In this document: one piece after another, positions 35,662 through 49,370 of the stretch
Layout: every line of letters starts with the position of its first letter
Position numbering within the stretch: the first letter of the stretch is position 1
Source: Pyrrhoderma lamaoense
Lineage: Eukaryota; Basidiomycota; Agaricomycetes; Hymenochaetales; Hymenochaetaceae
DNA length: 64,000 nt
NCBI GenBank assembly: GCA_002794735.1
Contig: NBAZ01000030.1
Span: 1 to 64,000, forward strand
Direction of reading: 5' to 3'
The notes under the pieces: generated by a model
What the model saw: only the letters and a program-made list of their open reading frames with translations
Told to the model about the DNA's origin: nothing
Databases searched by the model: none
Position numbers and translations under genes: made by a program

Positions 35662-38600
35662 ATGTCCTTCATCCAGACTGGCTCTAGCAACTACGCTCAC
35701 ATTGCTGGTAATTATAATGATATAGCGGGCAACCAGACAAATAATGTATATAATATTGATACTAGTACTACTCTATCTAGTGAGTTTCACGGCACATTTT
35801 TGTGCGATCGTAATCTAAACAGTCAACATAATTCAACAGGATTGAAAGCTGCTCCCCACCCATCTTATCTACCTGGAGCTGGTCGCGCAACGTGCTTGAG
35901 AGGAACTAGGACTTATATTCGGGAGCAGATATCCAAGTTTATAGATGGGGAGGGCAGCGAGTCGAATGTGGTATTCTTACTGGGCGCAGCCGGGACGGGG
36001 AAAAGTACGGTTGCGACAACTATTGCGAACAATTACTGCGAAAAGAGGCAACTCGGATGTCACATATTCTTTCTCAGGGGAAGAAGTGATCCAGATGCAG
36101 TGATCCGGACAATCGCATACAATCTCGCTGCATTCAATGCATCTATAGCGCTCTCCATTGAAAACTCTCTTCAGAGCCGTGGTGACTTGACCTCGCTGAC
36201 ACTCCAAACTCAATTCAATATCCTTATTAAAGAGCCACTTCTACTCTCTACCAGTCACGTACAGCATCCTGTCCTCGTTGTCCTTGACGCTCTTGATGAA
36301 TGCGGAACATCTCAGAACAGACACGCCTTACTCCGCGTCTTGGGAGAAGGGCTCACTGGATTGCCTCCCAACTTCCGTTTCCTTATCACTGGACGTCCAG
36401 AGAGTGACATAATGATATTCTCGCACTCACTTAAAGCATACGAAATCAATCTGAGTGACGCTATAAGTGATAACAAGAAGGATGTCCGTACTTATATCAA
36501 TCATGAATTTGGGTTGTGGAGAAACAGTGTCAAGCTACCAGATGATTGGCCATGGGACGACAATATGGAAAAACTTGGAGATGCAGCAGATGGATTGTTC
36601 ATTTGGGCGTCTACGGCAGTCAAGTTTGTGTTTGAGGGAAAGCTAAGACGTATTGCGCGTCTGAATCGATTGGTGAACAACTCGAGAGCACTGGACTTGA
36701 ACGAGTTATATGTGACTGTACTAGAGAACTCGTTCGAGTGGGATGAGGAGACACAGACACTTTTCTCGGGTGTATTCTCACTCATTTTCTTTGGGAAGAC
36801 TCCACTATCGGATGAGGTCATCGACGGGATCCTAGACGTTGATCCAGGAACAACATCAGAGCTGCTTTCTTGTCTTCGATCTTTGGTATCATACGAAACC
36901 GGTCAGCCGGTCAAGATACACCATACGTCATTTCATGATTACTTGGTTTCATGCGAAGGGAAACGGTGGCATATTGATGCTGTATCACAAAAAAGGGAAA
37001 TTGCCAATAACTGCCTCAACCAGATGAATCATTCACTCCGCTTTAATATCTGCAATCTTGAGTCATCCTTCTTATTCAATAATCAAATTCTCGATCTCCA
37101 GGAACGCATCAAGAGAAACATTCCGACACACCTGAGGTACATATGCTGTAACTGGGCTCATCATATTCAGGAAACGTCATACTCACCCGAACTGGGTAAT
37201 TTGTTGAAGACATTTGCACACAAGAAGCTTCTATTCTGGTTTGAGGTATTGAGCCTCACGGATACGTTCGATGACCATGTTGGCACCGCATTGGTGTATG
37301 CGATTTCATGGCTTGGGGTAAGCGTTGAATATCAGTTCTCCATTTTTCTAGGCTGACATACAAAAGAACAATGACCCGGAGCTATCTGCATTCCTCAGAG
37401 ATGCATATCGACAGGCCAGTACATTCTCAGAAGCTATCTCAAGAAGCGCGCCCCATATCTATTGCAGTCTTCTACCCCTCACCAGAGACGAATCTGTAGT
37501 ATCATTGCATTACAAGGGGTACGCCAATCCAGTTGCTCATGTCGAGTATACTGGGGATAGACAACGAAGCGCAGTCATTAAAGTCATCAAAAACGGCAAT
37601 AACTTAACAGAGTTATTATTTTCTCCAGACAGAACTCGTATTGTTTCTGCGTCAGAGGGCAATGAAGTTTGCATGTGGGATGCAGCGAGCGGGAAGTTGA
37701 TCGCAGCTCTTAAGTATACGGCTGACAGAATCGCATTCTCTCCATTTGGTGATCTCGTAGCATTGGCATATTCTGAGGAAGAGGAAGGAGTGATAGCGGT
37801 GTGGAGTCTCATAGGAGGGGATGTAGTTCGAGAGCTATGCACAGACAATATGGGTAGCGTTTACTGTATCACATTCTCGGAAAGCGGAAAATATATTGCA
37901 TCGGGGTATGATAAAGGGATTATACTGATTTGGGATGTTGAGAGCGGAAGAATAGACGGAAACCCACTAGAAGGTCACGAAGAGGGTGTTACCTCTATTT
38001 CTTTCTCGTGCGATGATCAGTATCTTGTTTCCGGGTCGAATGGTGGATCAATCGTTTTATGGAGCTTTCAAAGCAGGACGATGGTATATTCTCGGTTGGA
38101 CGATCACATGGTTTGGGTTCGAACCATCGCATTCTCGCCCACTGCAGAATATTTTGTGACATGCTCAAGTTTTGGTCCCGCTCGTATATGGAGAGCATCG
38201 ACAGGCGAGGTGATTCACAGACTTGAAGAATGTAGAGAAGTAGCGTACTCATCCGATGGTCTTCATGTTCTGGGACTCAACGGTCTCAAGACGATTAAAA
38301 TATGGAACATGTTGAATGTTGACGAGCCTCCGAGGGAAATAAATACCAATCCATTTTGTCGTTGTGTTGCATTTGCCCCCGATGGCACGCGCCTCGCGCT
38401 TTGTGTTGAGAGAGGTCCAATTGAAATTTGGGACGCCACTGTTAGTGTGCTTAACACTGAACGAACTCAAGTACGGAGTCAGTTTTCGTCAGTGGTAGTA
38501 TCGTCAAGTGGAAGGTATATTGCTTCCGGAGACTGGAATGGCACAATTTGTGTGCGGAATGCGACCAACGGAATGCTCATCGCTGGGCCATGGGAGGGAC

Positions 38601-39451
38601 ATGACAGTTGGGTCGCGTCCGTTGCGGTTTCGCCAGACGAAGAACTAGTTGCTTCTGGCTCCGACGACGGAACAGTGAGGGTGTGGAAGGCGTTGAGCGG
38701 AGAGTCTGTCACGGTATTCAGAGGTCACACACACCGTGTCACCTCTGTTGTCTTTTCCCCAAATGGAAAGCACATCGCTTCAGGCTCAGATGACTGGACG
38801 ATCCGAGTCTGGAGTGTCGAAACAGGGCAATTGGCTCTCACGCCATTGAAAGGTCACCGTGGCGGTGTCAATTCGATCGCTTATTCACCCGATGGATCGA
38901 AGATCGTCTCGGGATCGCGTGACGAGACTGTCCGTATTTGGAATGCTACAACTGGCCAATTACTCTCGAGGCTGAAAGGTCACCTTGGTTGGGTATGCTC
39001 TGTAGCTTATTCTCCCGATGGTTTGCGCGTCGCCTCCGTATCATATGATAAAACTATGCGACTCTGGAGTGCCAAAAGCGGCGACATTGAATCTGTGATC
39101 AGACATGACACGATGGTGACCTTGGTGTGCTTCTCACCTGACGGAAAAATAATCCTGTCAGGATCCAGTGACGGAACCATTCGTGTGTGGAATTCTTCCA
39201 ACTACGAACTTCTCCTTGGAATTCTAGCTGCACACTCCAATTGGGTCACCTCGCTCTCTTTTTTCCCTGATAACAAACACTTTGCCTCTTGCTCTTCCGA
39301 TGGAACAATCAGAATCTGGTCTCTGGGTGCTGTGGATTGGGATCTACGAAGAAAAGACGGATGGGTTGTTGACAAGGACAACAGATTACTCATGTGGCCT
39401 CCTAGGGAGACTCACGAGTCACTTATTACCCCAGAAATCCTGCTATTATGA
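35662..39451 (+). CDS. NACHT-WD40 STAND (NLR-like) protein, copy 5, C-terminal frameshift
   Basis: Exons 35662-35779, 35840-37317 and 37367-39451; introns 60 nt and 49 nt (GTAAGC donor, CTGAC branch site). The predicted protein has about 1226 aa. Intron 1 is 60 nt without a stop, so retention would simply add 20 residues. The NACHT exon is a visible recombinant: SESNVVFLLGAAGTGKST matches type B copy 6 almost base for base, then the sequence switches to type A (NYCEKRQLGCHIFFLRGRSD) near 36005-36030. All fourteen WD repeats are open. One C is missing from the run at 39429-39432 (CCCC instead of CCCCC in copy 4), so the last 35 or so residues of the family tail are replaced by a few out-of-frame residues; the ancestral stop would be at 39535-39537. 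The function may survive. The young LTR upstream could alter expression. Confidence 0.82.
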
Positions 39452-41103
39452 ATGCCCCATACAACACAACAGTCGACTTCTCTCGCTATCGAATCGGAGA
39501 CGAGTGGACCAGACCCATTGCTGTCATCTCTGGGTAAAACATCTCATTCATCTCTAGCTATGTGTACTTATCTCCCAGACTCTCCCGTCATCCTTTCTTG
39601 TAACATCCATTTCTCACCGCAGAACGTAGAATACTTTTATTATCAATTTATTTCTACTGATGCTCCAAGATGCATATCTTTTTCTCTTCTCTTCATACGC
39701 TAGTAATGATACTTGTCACTAAAAGCCATCAACATTTAAAATCAAGGCTTCACAACCTCAAAAATAACAATCGTACTTTCTTCTCCAGGATTTACTCTTT
39801 TCATCTATGACACTATCCTAGTCTACCTTTTACGTTTATAAACAAATGTAAAATATTATAAAAATTCTATTCTTTATTTGTACCGGTAATGACCTTTCCT
39901 CCACTCTCCTTACTCCTATTTATGACCATGGAGAAAAAAGAATAAGAATGCACGCACTTGGAAGGTCAAGCGGATCAACATGTGCGAAAGACATTTTTTA
40001 TTACATTATTTATGATAAGCACGTAGCTTAGTAGTCCAAAAACAGGTTTCGATACTCTAACTTCTTCAGAGAATGTCCAAATCTGACATTTTACGCCTTA
40101 AATTATAATGTATGGGAGAAGGGGAAGGAATGGAAGGTTATCTGTATCAGATAAATGGCTTTGAAGATACCGAACTCCAACCGGAAATACCACGTTGGAT
40201 AGATTGAGTCGGACATTATAAGTCTCAGCACTCCAGCACGGCCCGTTACAAATGTATCATAACATGTAAGATGAAAGGAGAAAAAGTATGTGATGCAGTT
40301 AACGGGAAATATGTTTTTGGATCGGAACGTAGCAGACTTTAAAAAGATAATGAGTGAAACAGTAATCAGGAATGACCTTCGTGGTTTGCAAGTCAAATAC
40401 TTAGCTAAGTATCAATCCATATATTCTAGTAATATTCTACCTCATGGAAAAGCTCATAAACTGATCAGTGAGTCTTAGTAGCAGTCCATGAGGCTCGAGG
40501 GTTTCAGTTAGATTCAGAATGAGAGGGAAAAAACAGACCCATTATCTCGACACACACCTATGTATTATTTATTTGAGTGTTACCGAGTCCTGTTGATAAT
40601 ATATATAGCCACTTCATATGACTTCTCTATCATCTGTCTCATCACTAGAGTCAAGCTACTGTTCTGTTCTGTCTAAAGACCCGACTTATAGCTTAGCAGA
40701 AACAAAGCTGTGCGATTTGCACGTATTAGATAATGATAACTACAAACTCAGTTATTATGTCATCTCTTTCTTGAACTCTAAAATTATTATATTCAGTCTA
40801 CCGTGTTCAAGATACTACTTCATATCATGTAAGCATGATATGTATAGACAAACGTGAATCAATTCATCATAATTTCGGTGCAGAGCATCCTATTTGTATC
40901 TCTTTTACCAAGTACAAGGACAGGTTCAATACTCCGTTCTTTACATACGTATCCTGTTTATGTCTATCAATGTGAAAGGCTTGAGAATTACCACACTAGC
41001 TCCAGTATACAAAAACACTCGAGCCTCTCGTGGTCATCATCCTTTCGTCATTTTTTCAGCTCAGAACAATTATCATATTTTAAAAACATCTCATTGAATT
41101 GTT
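39452..41103. other. 3' flank and intergenic spacer, unit 5
   Basis: The first 86 bases are the displaced coding tail of copy 5. The rest is non-coding spacer. A 79-codon open frame at 40618-40857 is the unit 5 version of the small frame seen at 14836. No supported gene. Confidence 0.5.
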
Positions 41104-41738
41104 GGGAATACGCCAGTCCAATTTCTTATGTTGTTGTTATTAGATACACCGGGAAATAGAAATTGAAACGTAGTCATGAATGTCATAGAAAGCGATGACG
41201 AGGGTTGTATAATGTTATCATTTTTCCCAGACGCTACCGTTATCGTTTCTGTATCAGAGTGCGATGAAGTTTATATGTGGAATACAGCAAGCGAGAAGTT
41301 GATCGCAGCTCTTGAATATGTGACTAACGGAATTTAATTCCCCCAAATGGTGATTTCTTAGCGCTGTCTCAATCTCGGAGCATCTCGAAAGAGGAAAGTG
41401 TGAAAGCGGCGTGGACTCCAAAGAAAGGCCGATAGCCCGAGAGCTAGGCAAAGGCATTATGGATGACGTTTACTGTATCACATTCTCAAAAAGCAATTGA
41501 TATACTGCATTAGGATATAGAAAAGGATATACTCTAAACTAGAGCGTCGAGAGCGGAGAAATAGACCCACTAAGAGGTCATACAGAGAGTTTATTCCATC
41601 TTCTTCTCATACGACAATTAGTATCTTGTTTTCGGTGAAATGTCCGAAGCAGGGAGATAGTCAATGCTCTGTTGAAGGGTCACAAAAGATTGGTTACCTT
41701 GCATTCTCTCCAATCGCAGAATACATCGTGGCAGCCGT
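41104..41738 (+). pseudogene. Decayed WD40 fragment, unit 5
   Basis: More degraded than in unit 2. WD1-like VIVSVSECDEVYMWNTASEKLIAALEY is visible around 41240-41315, then a TAA at 41334-41336 and further shifts. It is cut at the old LTR. Confidence 0.75.
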
Positions 41739-42442
41739 TGAAAACTCAACTTTTGGTCAGGTTTTAACCCTTTAGTCGTGTTTAGTGGCGAGGACTGGGG
41801 GATTAGAGTCTGCCTACACCAGACACGATGCTCTGGATCAGATTTGAGGGATAAAAAGCGAGGAACGCGACTTCGGCCGGAGTGTAGAGTGAGATAGAAA
41901 CCTTGAGGCGAGCTGAGACTTCACAGACCAGTAGAAGTAGTAGAAACGTATGGAACAGAGCCCCGACCGAGACTGTAGTTTGAGAAATGTGTGTATGTAT
42001 TTCAGTCCACCCGGACGACTTGCAGTACGGTCAGAGCATTACAAGCGCCAGCGTAAAAAGACGCAGAGCAGTAGACAAAGAGTACAGGAGACTCTTAGAA
42101 AGCTACCCTGGGAAGGGATGTGGATATATTAGTTGGGGATTGACGGCCTCAAGTCTGGAGGCTTATATATCAAAAGTCGAGATAAAGGGTAAATAGTAAG
42201 GAAAGCATGGCGTCCAGATGGCTATATGCCACTGGACGAAGGGTTAAAGCTATCAGAAACGAGGGGGTCATATAAATGAATCATACCCTCAAGTAAGAGT
42301 AGAAAGTGAAGCCAAATAGTAAGAGAAATGGGCGAGAAGCGCGGCCGAGAGTAGGAAGTACAGTAATAGTGGACTCTCCGGGCAAGTTACAAAATGCATT
42401 ATAGATGCACTACGGTTGGCTATCTACTTAGTTGGTTCTACA
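41739..42442 (+). mobile_element. Old solo LTR, unit 5
   Basis: Starts TGAAAACTCAACTTTTGG and ends TTGGTTCTACA, 704 bp, flanked by CCGT and CCCT. It is almost identical to the unit 2 copy from its middle onward. Confidence 0.75.
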
Positions 42443-43701
42443 CCCTCGTTGAGATTCTGTAAGATGAACACCAGCTGATGCTCCGATTCACTTCAAACTC
42501 AGTTTCTCGCATAATATTACTCTTTGGACATAACCATCTTTTAATCAGTCTGCTCTGCTTTCTGCAAGAGAAATAAACATAATAGACTTAGAAAATTGAA
42601 GGTAGACACCACCACCAAAAGCAGGATTTTCAAAATGTCACATAACGTATACATGAACATCTATTTGCCTATGAACTGAGTTTTACTAAGGAGATGTTCA
42701 TTTTTTTTTTCAAAACAAGGTTCACAAGCATGGAAGATATTTCATCTTCATGTTTACAATCTGCACTAGAGGACATCAGTGTTGATGGATACAGGTCTAG
42801 CACTGCGCTCGTCCATATCAGCGTCTGGTGACTACCGTAGTTCTCTGATATATAAAACCATATATCGTTCATAGATTACTCTTATAGCCTCCAACGGTAC
42901 GATCACCCAGTATCTTTTGCCATCTCGTGCTTGAGATCTTTACCAAAAGTTTAAATATTATTCCATCAGTATGTCCTTATTTGTGGTTTTATTTTACCAT
43001 GAATCTCCTATCTTTCATCCTGTGCACATGATCTGATCTTTCTGGAGCTCTTATTCTGTCAAGTAGCGCCCACTCTAAGAGCTGGTTCTGTTTCGCTAAC
43101 AGTGAACTCTGTTACATGAAATAAAGAATATGAACGTGTAAAATTCCTACTTTTCCTCCCTTTTAACGGATGGGTTGTTTAGAATAGCTAACGTAATATC
43201 AAAGTTCTGAAAAGTATTACTTGAAGTTCATGAGAAAAAGACACTGATTACAGATCAGAAACGAAAGTCTGGGTCCAGACTTCTTATAATAACGTGTCTA
43301 GATGTTGTATTATTGATTGATGGATTAGTCACGAGTAGCGGCACGAGTGCATACAAGATAGGAAATTTTGATGCACATACTGGATTATAATTGTCAGTGG
43401 TTTACTTATTCTGTGGTAGTTTCCACAAATATTGGTTGGTTGGGGAAAAGCATCTATTAGAAACGGTTAATAATCGATAAGAAGCGGAATCCTGAAAGAC
43501 TTGTACTGTGTATATCGTGTATGGGACTATTTGGAAAGATACTTCTATAAATACTTGATGTGTAACAGACTTCCTTATCTAGTACAAATCGGTTATCTCT
43601 CAGCAATCTACTATTAAGTATAGGTTGATGTCGTTGATGATCAGTACTTACCTTTCAGCCATCCCCCACTGATCCATCCACGACCTAAGTACGCTCGTTC
43701 A
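42443..43701. other. 5' flank of gene copy 6
   Basis: Homologous 5' flank with a minus-strand relic at 42669-42872. It includes a T run of about ten bases near 42701. Nothing else supported. Confidence 0.5.
43546..43553 (+). promoter_or_regulatory. TATA box of gene copy 6
   Basis: TATAAATA 156 bp before the ATG. The following motif is CTTGATGTGTAACA, so the TGACGT half-site is changed to TGATGT here and in copy 7. Confidence 0.5.
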
Positions 43702-46700
43702 ATGTCCTTCAACCAGACTGGCTCTGGGAACGACGCACACTTTGCCGGTAACTTTAATGCTATCACGGGCAACCAGACAAACAATGTATATAATATTGAT
43801 ACTGGGACTACTCTATCTAGTGAGTTTCGTAACGCATTTTTGTGTGGAATCGTGATCCAAACAGTCAACATAATACAACAGGATTGAAAGCGATTCTCAA
43901 TCCAGCTCATCTACCTGGAGGTGATCGACCATCATGTCAGGAAGGTACTCGAACTCATATCCGAGAGCAGATATCCAAGTTTATAGATGGGGAGGGCAGC
44001 GAGTCGAATGTGGTATTCTTACTGGGTGCAGCCGGGACGGGGAAAAGTACTATTGCGACAACTATCGCAGATGAATACCGAAACATGGAGAGGCTTGGAT
44101 GTCATCTATTCTTTCTGAGGGAGAAGAGCGACCCCACAACAGTAATTTCAACAATCGCATATGACCTCGCTGCATCCAACGAATCCATAGCTTTCGCTAT
44201 CGATCAAGCGCTCCAAAGACGCGGTGATTTGAGTTCAGCAACACTCGATAGTCTCTTCGATATTCTCCTGTACAAGCCCCTTTCTTCCCTTTTTCCTGAG
44301 ACAGGTTCCCAAATACTCATCGTTCTCGACGCATTGGATGAGTGCGGTACATCAGAATTTCGGAAATCTCTTCTCCGCGTCCTTGTAAAAAGGATTTCTA
44401 CATTGCCTCACAATTTCCGCTTTCTCATCACCTCACGACCAGAGATAGACATCTTGTCTTTTGCGTCATCAATAAAGCCATTCATTATTGATCTGGACAA
44501 ACTTCCGGATGAGAATATGACGGACGTTTGTGCATATATCAATTATGAGTTTAAGGCGATGAAGGATGATGAGCGTCTTTTTCTCCCAGATGACTGGCCA
44601 TGGGAAGAGAATATGAGGAAGCTTGCCGAGGCAGCAAATGGATTGTTCATTTGGGCTTCAACGGCCATCAGATTCATCGAAGGGATGGGAGAAGGGGGGT
44701 TCGAAGCTCTCGAAGCATTGATTCTCAATAAATCACTCAACCTGGATGATTTATATGAAACCGTTTTGAGGAATTCTCTTATGTGGACTGAATCCACGAC
44801 AACTAACTTTCCTAATGTCTTTTCTCTTATATTCTTTGGGAAGAAGCCCCTGAATGACAATGAAATTGATGAAATTCTGAATCTGAAGAAAGGAACAACG
44901 CGAAGCATGCTCTGTCGTCTACGATCCCTTGTATTTTTTGCAGCAGATCAGAAGATACGAATCCACCATGCATCATTTTACGACTACCTCGTATTCCGGA
45001 CCGGCAGAGACAAAGCCTGGTATATTGATGCTAAACGACAGAAGGAGATGATAGTCGAGAAGTGCCTCAACCAGATGAATCATTCACTCCGCTTCAATAT
45101 CTGCAACCTTGAATCATCCTTCTTATTCAATAATCAAATTCTCGATCTCCAGGAACGCATCGAGAGAAATATCCCGATACACCTGAGGTACATATGCTGT
45201 TACTGGGGTCATCATATTCAGGATACGTCATACTCACCCGAACTGGGTAATTTGTTGAAGACGTTTGCACACAACAAACTTCTATTCTGGTTTGAGGTGT
45301 TGAGCCTCACGGATACGTTCGATGATCATGTTGGTACCGCATTGGTGTATGCGATTTCATGGATTGGGGTGAGCTTTAAGTATCGTACCTCCATTTTTTA
45401 GGCTGACTTACAAAAGGGTAAAGACCCGGAGTTATCTGCATTCCTCAGAGATGCATATCGACAAGCCAGTACATTCTCAGAAGCTATTTCAAAAAGCGCG
45501 CCCCATATCTATTGCAGTCTTCTACCCCTCACCAGAGACGAATCTGTAGTATCGTTGCATTACAAGGGGTACGCCAATCCAGTTGCTCATGTCGAGTATA
45601 TTGGGAGTAGACAACGAAGTGCAGTCATTAAAGCCATTGAAAGCGGTGACAGGTACTTAAGAGGGCTATCATTTTCTCCAGACGGAACCCGTATCGTTTC
45701 TGCATCAGAGGGATATTTAGTTCGCATGTGGGATGCAGCGAGTGGGAAGTTGATCGCGGCTCTTTTGTATGGGGCTAACAGAATTGCATTCTCTCCAAGT
45801 GGTGATCTCGTAGCATTGGCATATTCAGATGAAGAGGGAGGAGAGATAGCGGTGTGGAGTCCCATAGGAGGGGAGATAGTTCGAGAGCTATGCACAGACA
45901 ATACGGGTAGCGTTTACTGTATCACATTCTCGAAAAGCGGAAAATATATTGCATCGGGGTATGATAAAGGGATTATACTGATTTGGGATTTCGAGAGCGG
46001 AATAGTAGACGGAAGGGCACTAAAGGTTCACGAAGAGGGTGTTAGTTCTGTTTCCTTCTCATACGATGATCAGTATCTTGTTTCCAGCTCGAATGGTGGG
46101 CGAATTGTACTGTGGAATTTACAAAGCAGGACGATGGTGTATTCTCGTTTGGACGGTGACACGAGTCGGGTTCAAACCATCGCATTCTCGCCAACTGCAG
46201 AATATTTTGTGTCAGGCTCAGATGCTGGTACTGCTCGTATCTGGAGAACATCCTCAGGCGAGGTGATTCACCAGCTTGAAGGATGTAGAAATGCAAGTTA
46301 CTCATCCGATGGTCTTCATATTCTTGGGCTCGGTGGCAGCAATAAGATCAAAATATGGAACGTGTTGAATGTTGACGAGCCTCCGAGGGAAATTCAAATT
46401 GATACTGGGCATGAGTGCCATTGTGTTGCATTTGCCCCGATGGCACGCGCTTCGCGTTTAGTCGTTGGGAAGGTCCAATTGAGATTTGGGACGCCACTGT
46501 TAGTGTGGACAACACTGAACGAACTCAAGTGCAGAATGAGATATTCTCATTGGCAGCATCACCAAGAGGAAGGTATATTGCTTCCGGAGACTCTGACGGT
46601 ACGATTTGTGTGTGGAATGCGGCCAACGGAATGCTTATCGCCGGGCCATGGAAGGGACACTCTGATTATGTCACGTCCGTTGCATTTTCGCCAAACGAAG

Positions 46701-47596
46701 AGCTTGTTGCTTCTGGTTCTTGGGATAGAACAGTGAGAGTGTGGAAAGCGTTGAGCGGAGAACCTGTCACGATATTCGAAGGTCACACAGAATATGTCAG
46801 ATCCGTTGCCTTTTCCCCAAATGGAAAGCACATCGCTTCGGGCTCAAATGACAAAACGATCCGAGTCTGGAGTGTCGAAAGAAGGGAACTGGCTCTCACG
46901 CCATTCGAAGGTCACAGTGGCGGTGTCAATTCGATCGCGTATTCACCCGATAGATCGAAGATCGTCTCGGGATCAAATGACAAAACTGTCCGTATTTGGA
47001 ATGCTACAAACGGCCAATCACTTTCAACGCTGGAAGGCCATTCAGATTCGGTCAACTCTGTGGCTTATTCTCCTGATGGTTTGCGCGTCGCTTCTGTATC
47101 CAATGATAGAACTATGCGAATATGGAACGCCGAAAGCGGCGACATCGAATCTGAGATCAACCATGACACGATGGTGATCTCGGTATGCTTCTCACCTGAC
47201 GGAAAAATAATCCTGTCAAAATCCGGTGACGGAACTATTCGTGTGTGGGATTCTTTCACCTGCGAACTTCTCCTTCGCCCTTTGGCTACACATGCCAACT
47301 GGGTCACCTCGCTCTCCTTTTTCCCTGATAACAAACATTTTGCACTTTGTTCTTCCGATGCAACAATCAGAATCTGGTCGCTGGGTGCTGTAGATTGGGA
47401 CCTACGAAGAAAAGATGGATGGGTTGTCGACAAGAACAGCATTCTACTCATGTGGCTCCCTAACGGGCCTCGTGAGACACTTATAACTCCTAGAAATACT
47501 GCCATTATGAACGTCCCATACAACACAAGAGTCGACTTCTCTCGCTATCGAATCGGAGACGAGTGGACCAGACCCATTGCTGTCACCTCCAGGTGA
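43702..47596 (+). pseudogene. NACHT-WD40 protein, copy 6, frameshift between the two propellers
   Basis: Exons 43702-43819, 43882-45368 and 45417-47596; introns 62 and 48 nt. Exons 1-2 are open (535 residues) with N-terminus MSFNQTGSGNDAHFAGNFNA, Walker A GAAGTGKST and Walker B ILIVLDALDECG (type B). Near 45064 the sequence switches to the type A ending (CLNQMNHSLRFNICNLESSF) where copies 4, 7 and 8 have MGDLLRFNICGLESSF. Exon 3 is open through WD1-WD6, then WD7 has CCCC at 46435-46438 instead of CCCCC. The frame shifts and ends at 46736, giving NACHT plus the first propeller and about 100 unrelated residues. WD8-WD14 and the tail are open in the other frame to 47596. It is either a pseudogene or a full gene with one homopolymer error. 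Confidence 0.82.
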
Positions 47597-47926
47597 AACA
47601 TCTTATTCATCTCTAGTCATACGTACTAAACTTCTAGACCTTCTCGTCATCCTCTCTTGTAACCTGTCACCCATCTCTGGTATACCATTATTGATATCAT
47701 TTCATCTTCGCTGATGTTCTAAGATGCATAATAAGATGCATAATTCGCTCTCTTGGCTTCATACACTAGTAGTAGAGTATACATTGTAATTCAAGGCTTC
47801 ATATCCTCAAAAACAATATCTAAAATTTATCCGCCAGATTTATACTTTCTTTCATCTATGATACTAGCCTAGTTTACCTTTCACGCTTACAAACAAATGT
47901 AAAATCTTATTAAAATATAATATATA
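47597..47926. other. 3' flank of gene copy 6
   Basis: Non-coding flank close to that of copies 2 and 3. It includes an imperfect direct repeat of AAGATGCATAA near 47720-47742. It ends at the TA target of MITE 2. Confidence 0.45.
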
Positions 47927-48137
47927 CTATACTCCACAAAAGTTTTGCGACACACCTTGTAATTCTTCTGTTGTAGATATTGTACAAGAACTACACGTCT
48001 TCGTTCTAATCAAATATGTATGTTAGCTAAAGATAATAGATAGAATTATATGTATATAAATTGATAATACTATATACTAAGTCTATATATTTTCTCATTA
48101 AAATCTCATGCTGTCGCAAAACTTTTGTGGAGTATAG
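47927..48137. mobile_element. MITE 2 (211 bp, TA target duplication)
   Basis: Perfect 26-bp terminal inverted repeats starting CTATACTCCACAAAAGTTTT, flanked by TA (47925-47926 and 48138-48139). Unit 2 has the empty site near 14100. The interior is AT-rich and non-coding. A Tc1/mariner-type non-autonomous element is likely. Its repeats differ from MITE 1, so it belongs to another family. It is present only in unit 6. Confidence 0.85.
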
Positions 48138-49370
48138 TACTTGTCTCGGTAATCATCGTTCCTTCATTCTCCTTATTCCTTTCATGGACTATAGCGCAAA
48201 GAGATTAAGAATGCACGCACTCGGAAGATCAAGCTGATCAACCAGTGCGAAAGATATCTAATATTACATTTTGATGATAAGCACGTAGCTTAGTAGTCCA
48301 AAATCAGGGTTCGATACTCTATCTTCTTCAGAGAATGTCCATGTCTGATATTATCACGCCTTAGAATATGATGTTTGCGAGAAAGGGAAGGAAGGGAAGA
48401 TTGTTAGTAATAATAATATGGCTTTGAAGATACCGAACTCTAGCCGATACTGTAGTGCTGGATAGATTGAGTCGGACAACATAGATCTCTACATTCCAGC
48501 TTGGTTCAGTACATTGGTGACATAGAATAGAAGGTACAAGGAGGAGAAAGTATGTAAGGTAGTTGATGGAAAAGATGTTGTTGAAGTCGAACGTGACAGA
48601 CTGTATAGAAAAAAATAGTGAGTGAAACAGTGGTCAGAAATGTATTTCATAATTTGCTAGTCAAAGACATAAATGATAATCATTTCATGTTTTTTATACT
48701 TATACCTCAGCGGAAAGCTCATAAAGTGACAAATGAGGTTCAAGGGTTTCAATCTAATTCAGAATGAGAGGGAAGATGGGGACCCATTTTCTCGAAACAC
48801 TTTATGGATCGTCCGAGTGTCTCTGAGTCCTGTTGATGACAGGCATGAGTACTTCTTATGGCTTTTCAGCCATTATCTCATCAATAGAGTCGAGCTACTC
48901 TTTTGTTATCCGACTTGTGGCTACGCAGTAATAGAGCCATGTGAAATAAATGTATTAGATAATGATAATTACAAACTCAGTTATTATGTCATCCCTTTCT
49001 TAAGCTCGAGTCTTGCTTAGCTGTTAGTTCGATTTCTTCCCTTAGATCCTAATTTATTCAATTTACCATGCTCAATTTACTACACCATACCATGCAAGCA
49101 TGATATGTATGAGCAGACTTGAATCGACTCATCACAAGCTCCGTGCAGAGCATCCTATTTGTATCTCTCTTACCAAGTACAAGGACAAGTTCAATACTCC
49201 GTTCTTTGCATATGTATCCTGATTATGTCTATCAATGTGAAAGGCTTGAGAATCATCACACTAGCTCCAGTATATAAAAACACTTGAGCCTCTCGTAGTC
49301 ATCCTCCTCTCTTAGGTTGTTCCGTCCAGAACAATTATCATATTTAGTAATATCATCTCATTGAATTGTT
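48138..49370. other. Intergenic spacer, unit 6
   Basis: Spacer homologous to the other units but more diverged around 48400-49080. A 95-codon frame at 48733-49020 is not conserved elsewhere and is not supported as a gene. Confidence 0.5.
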
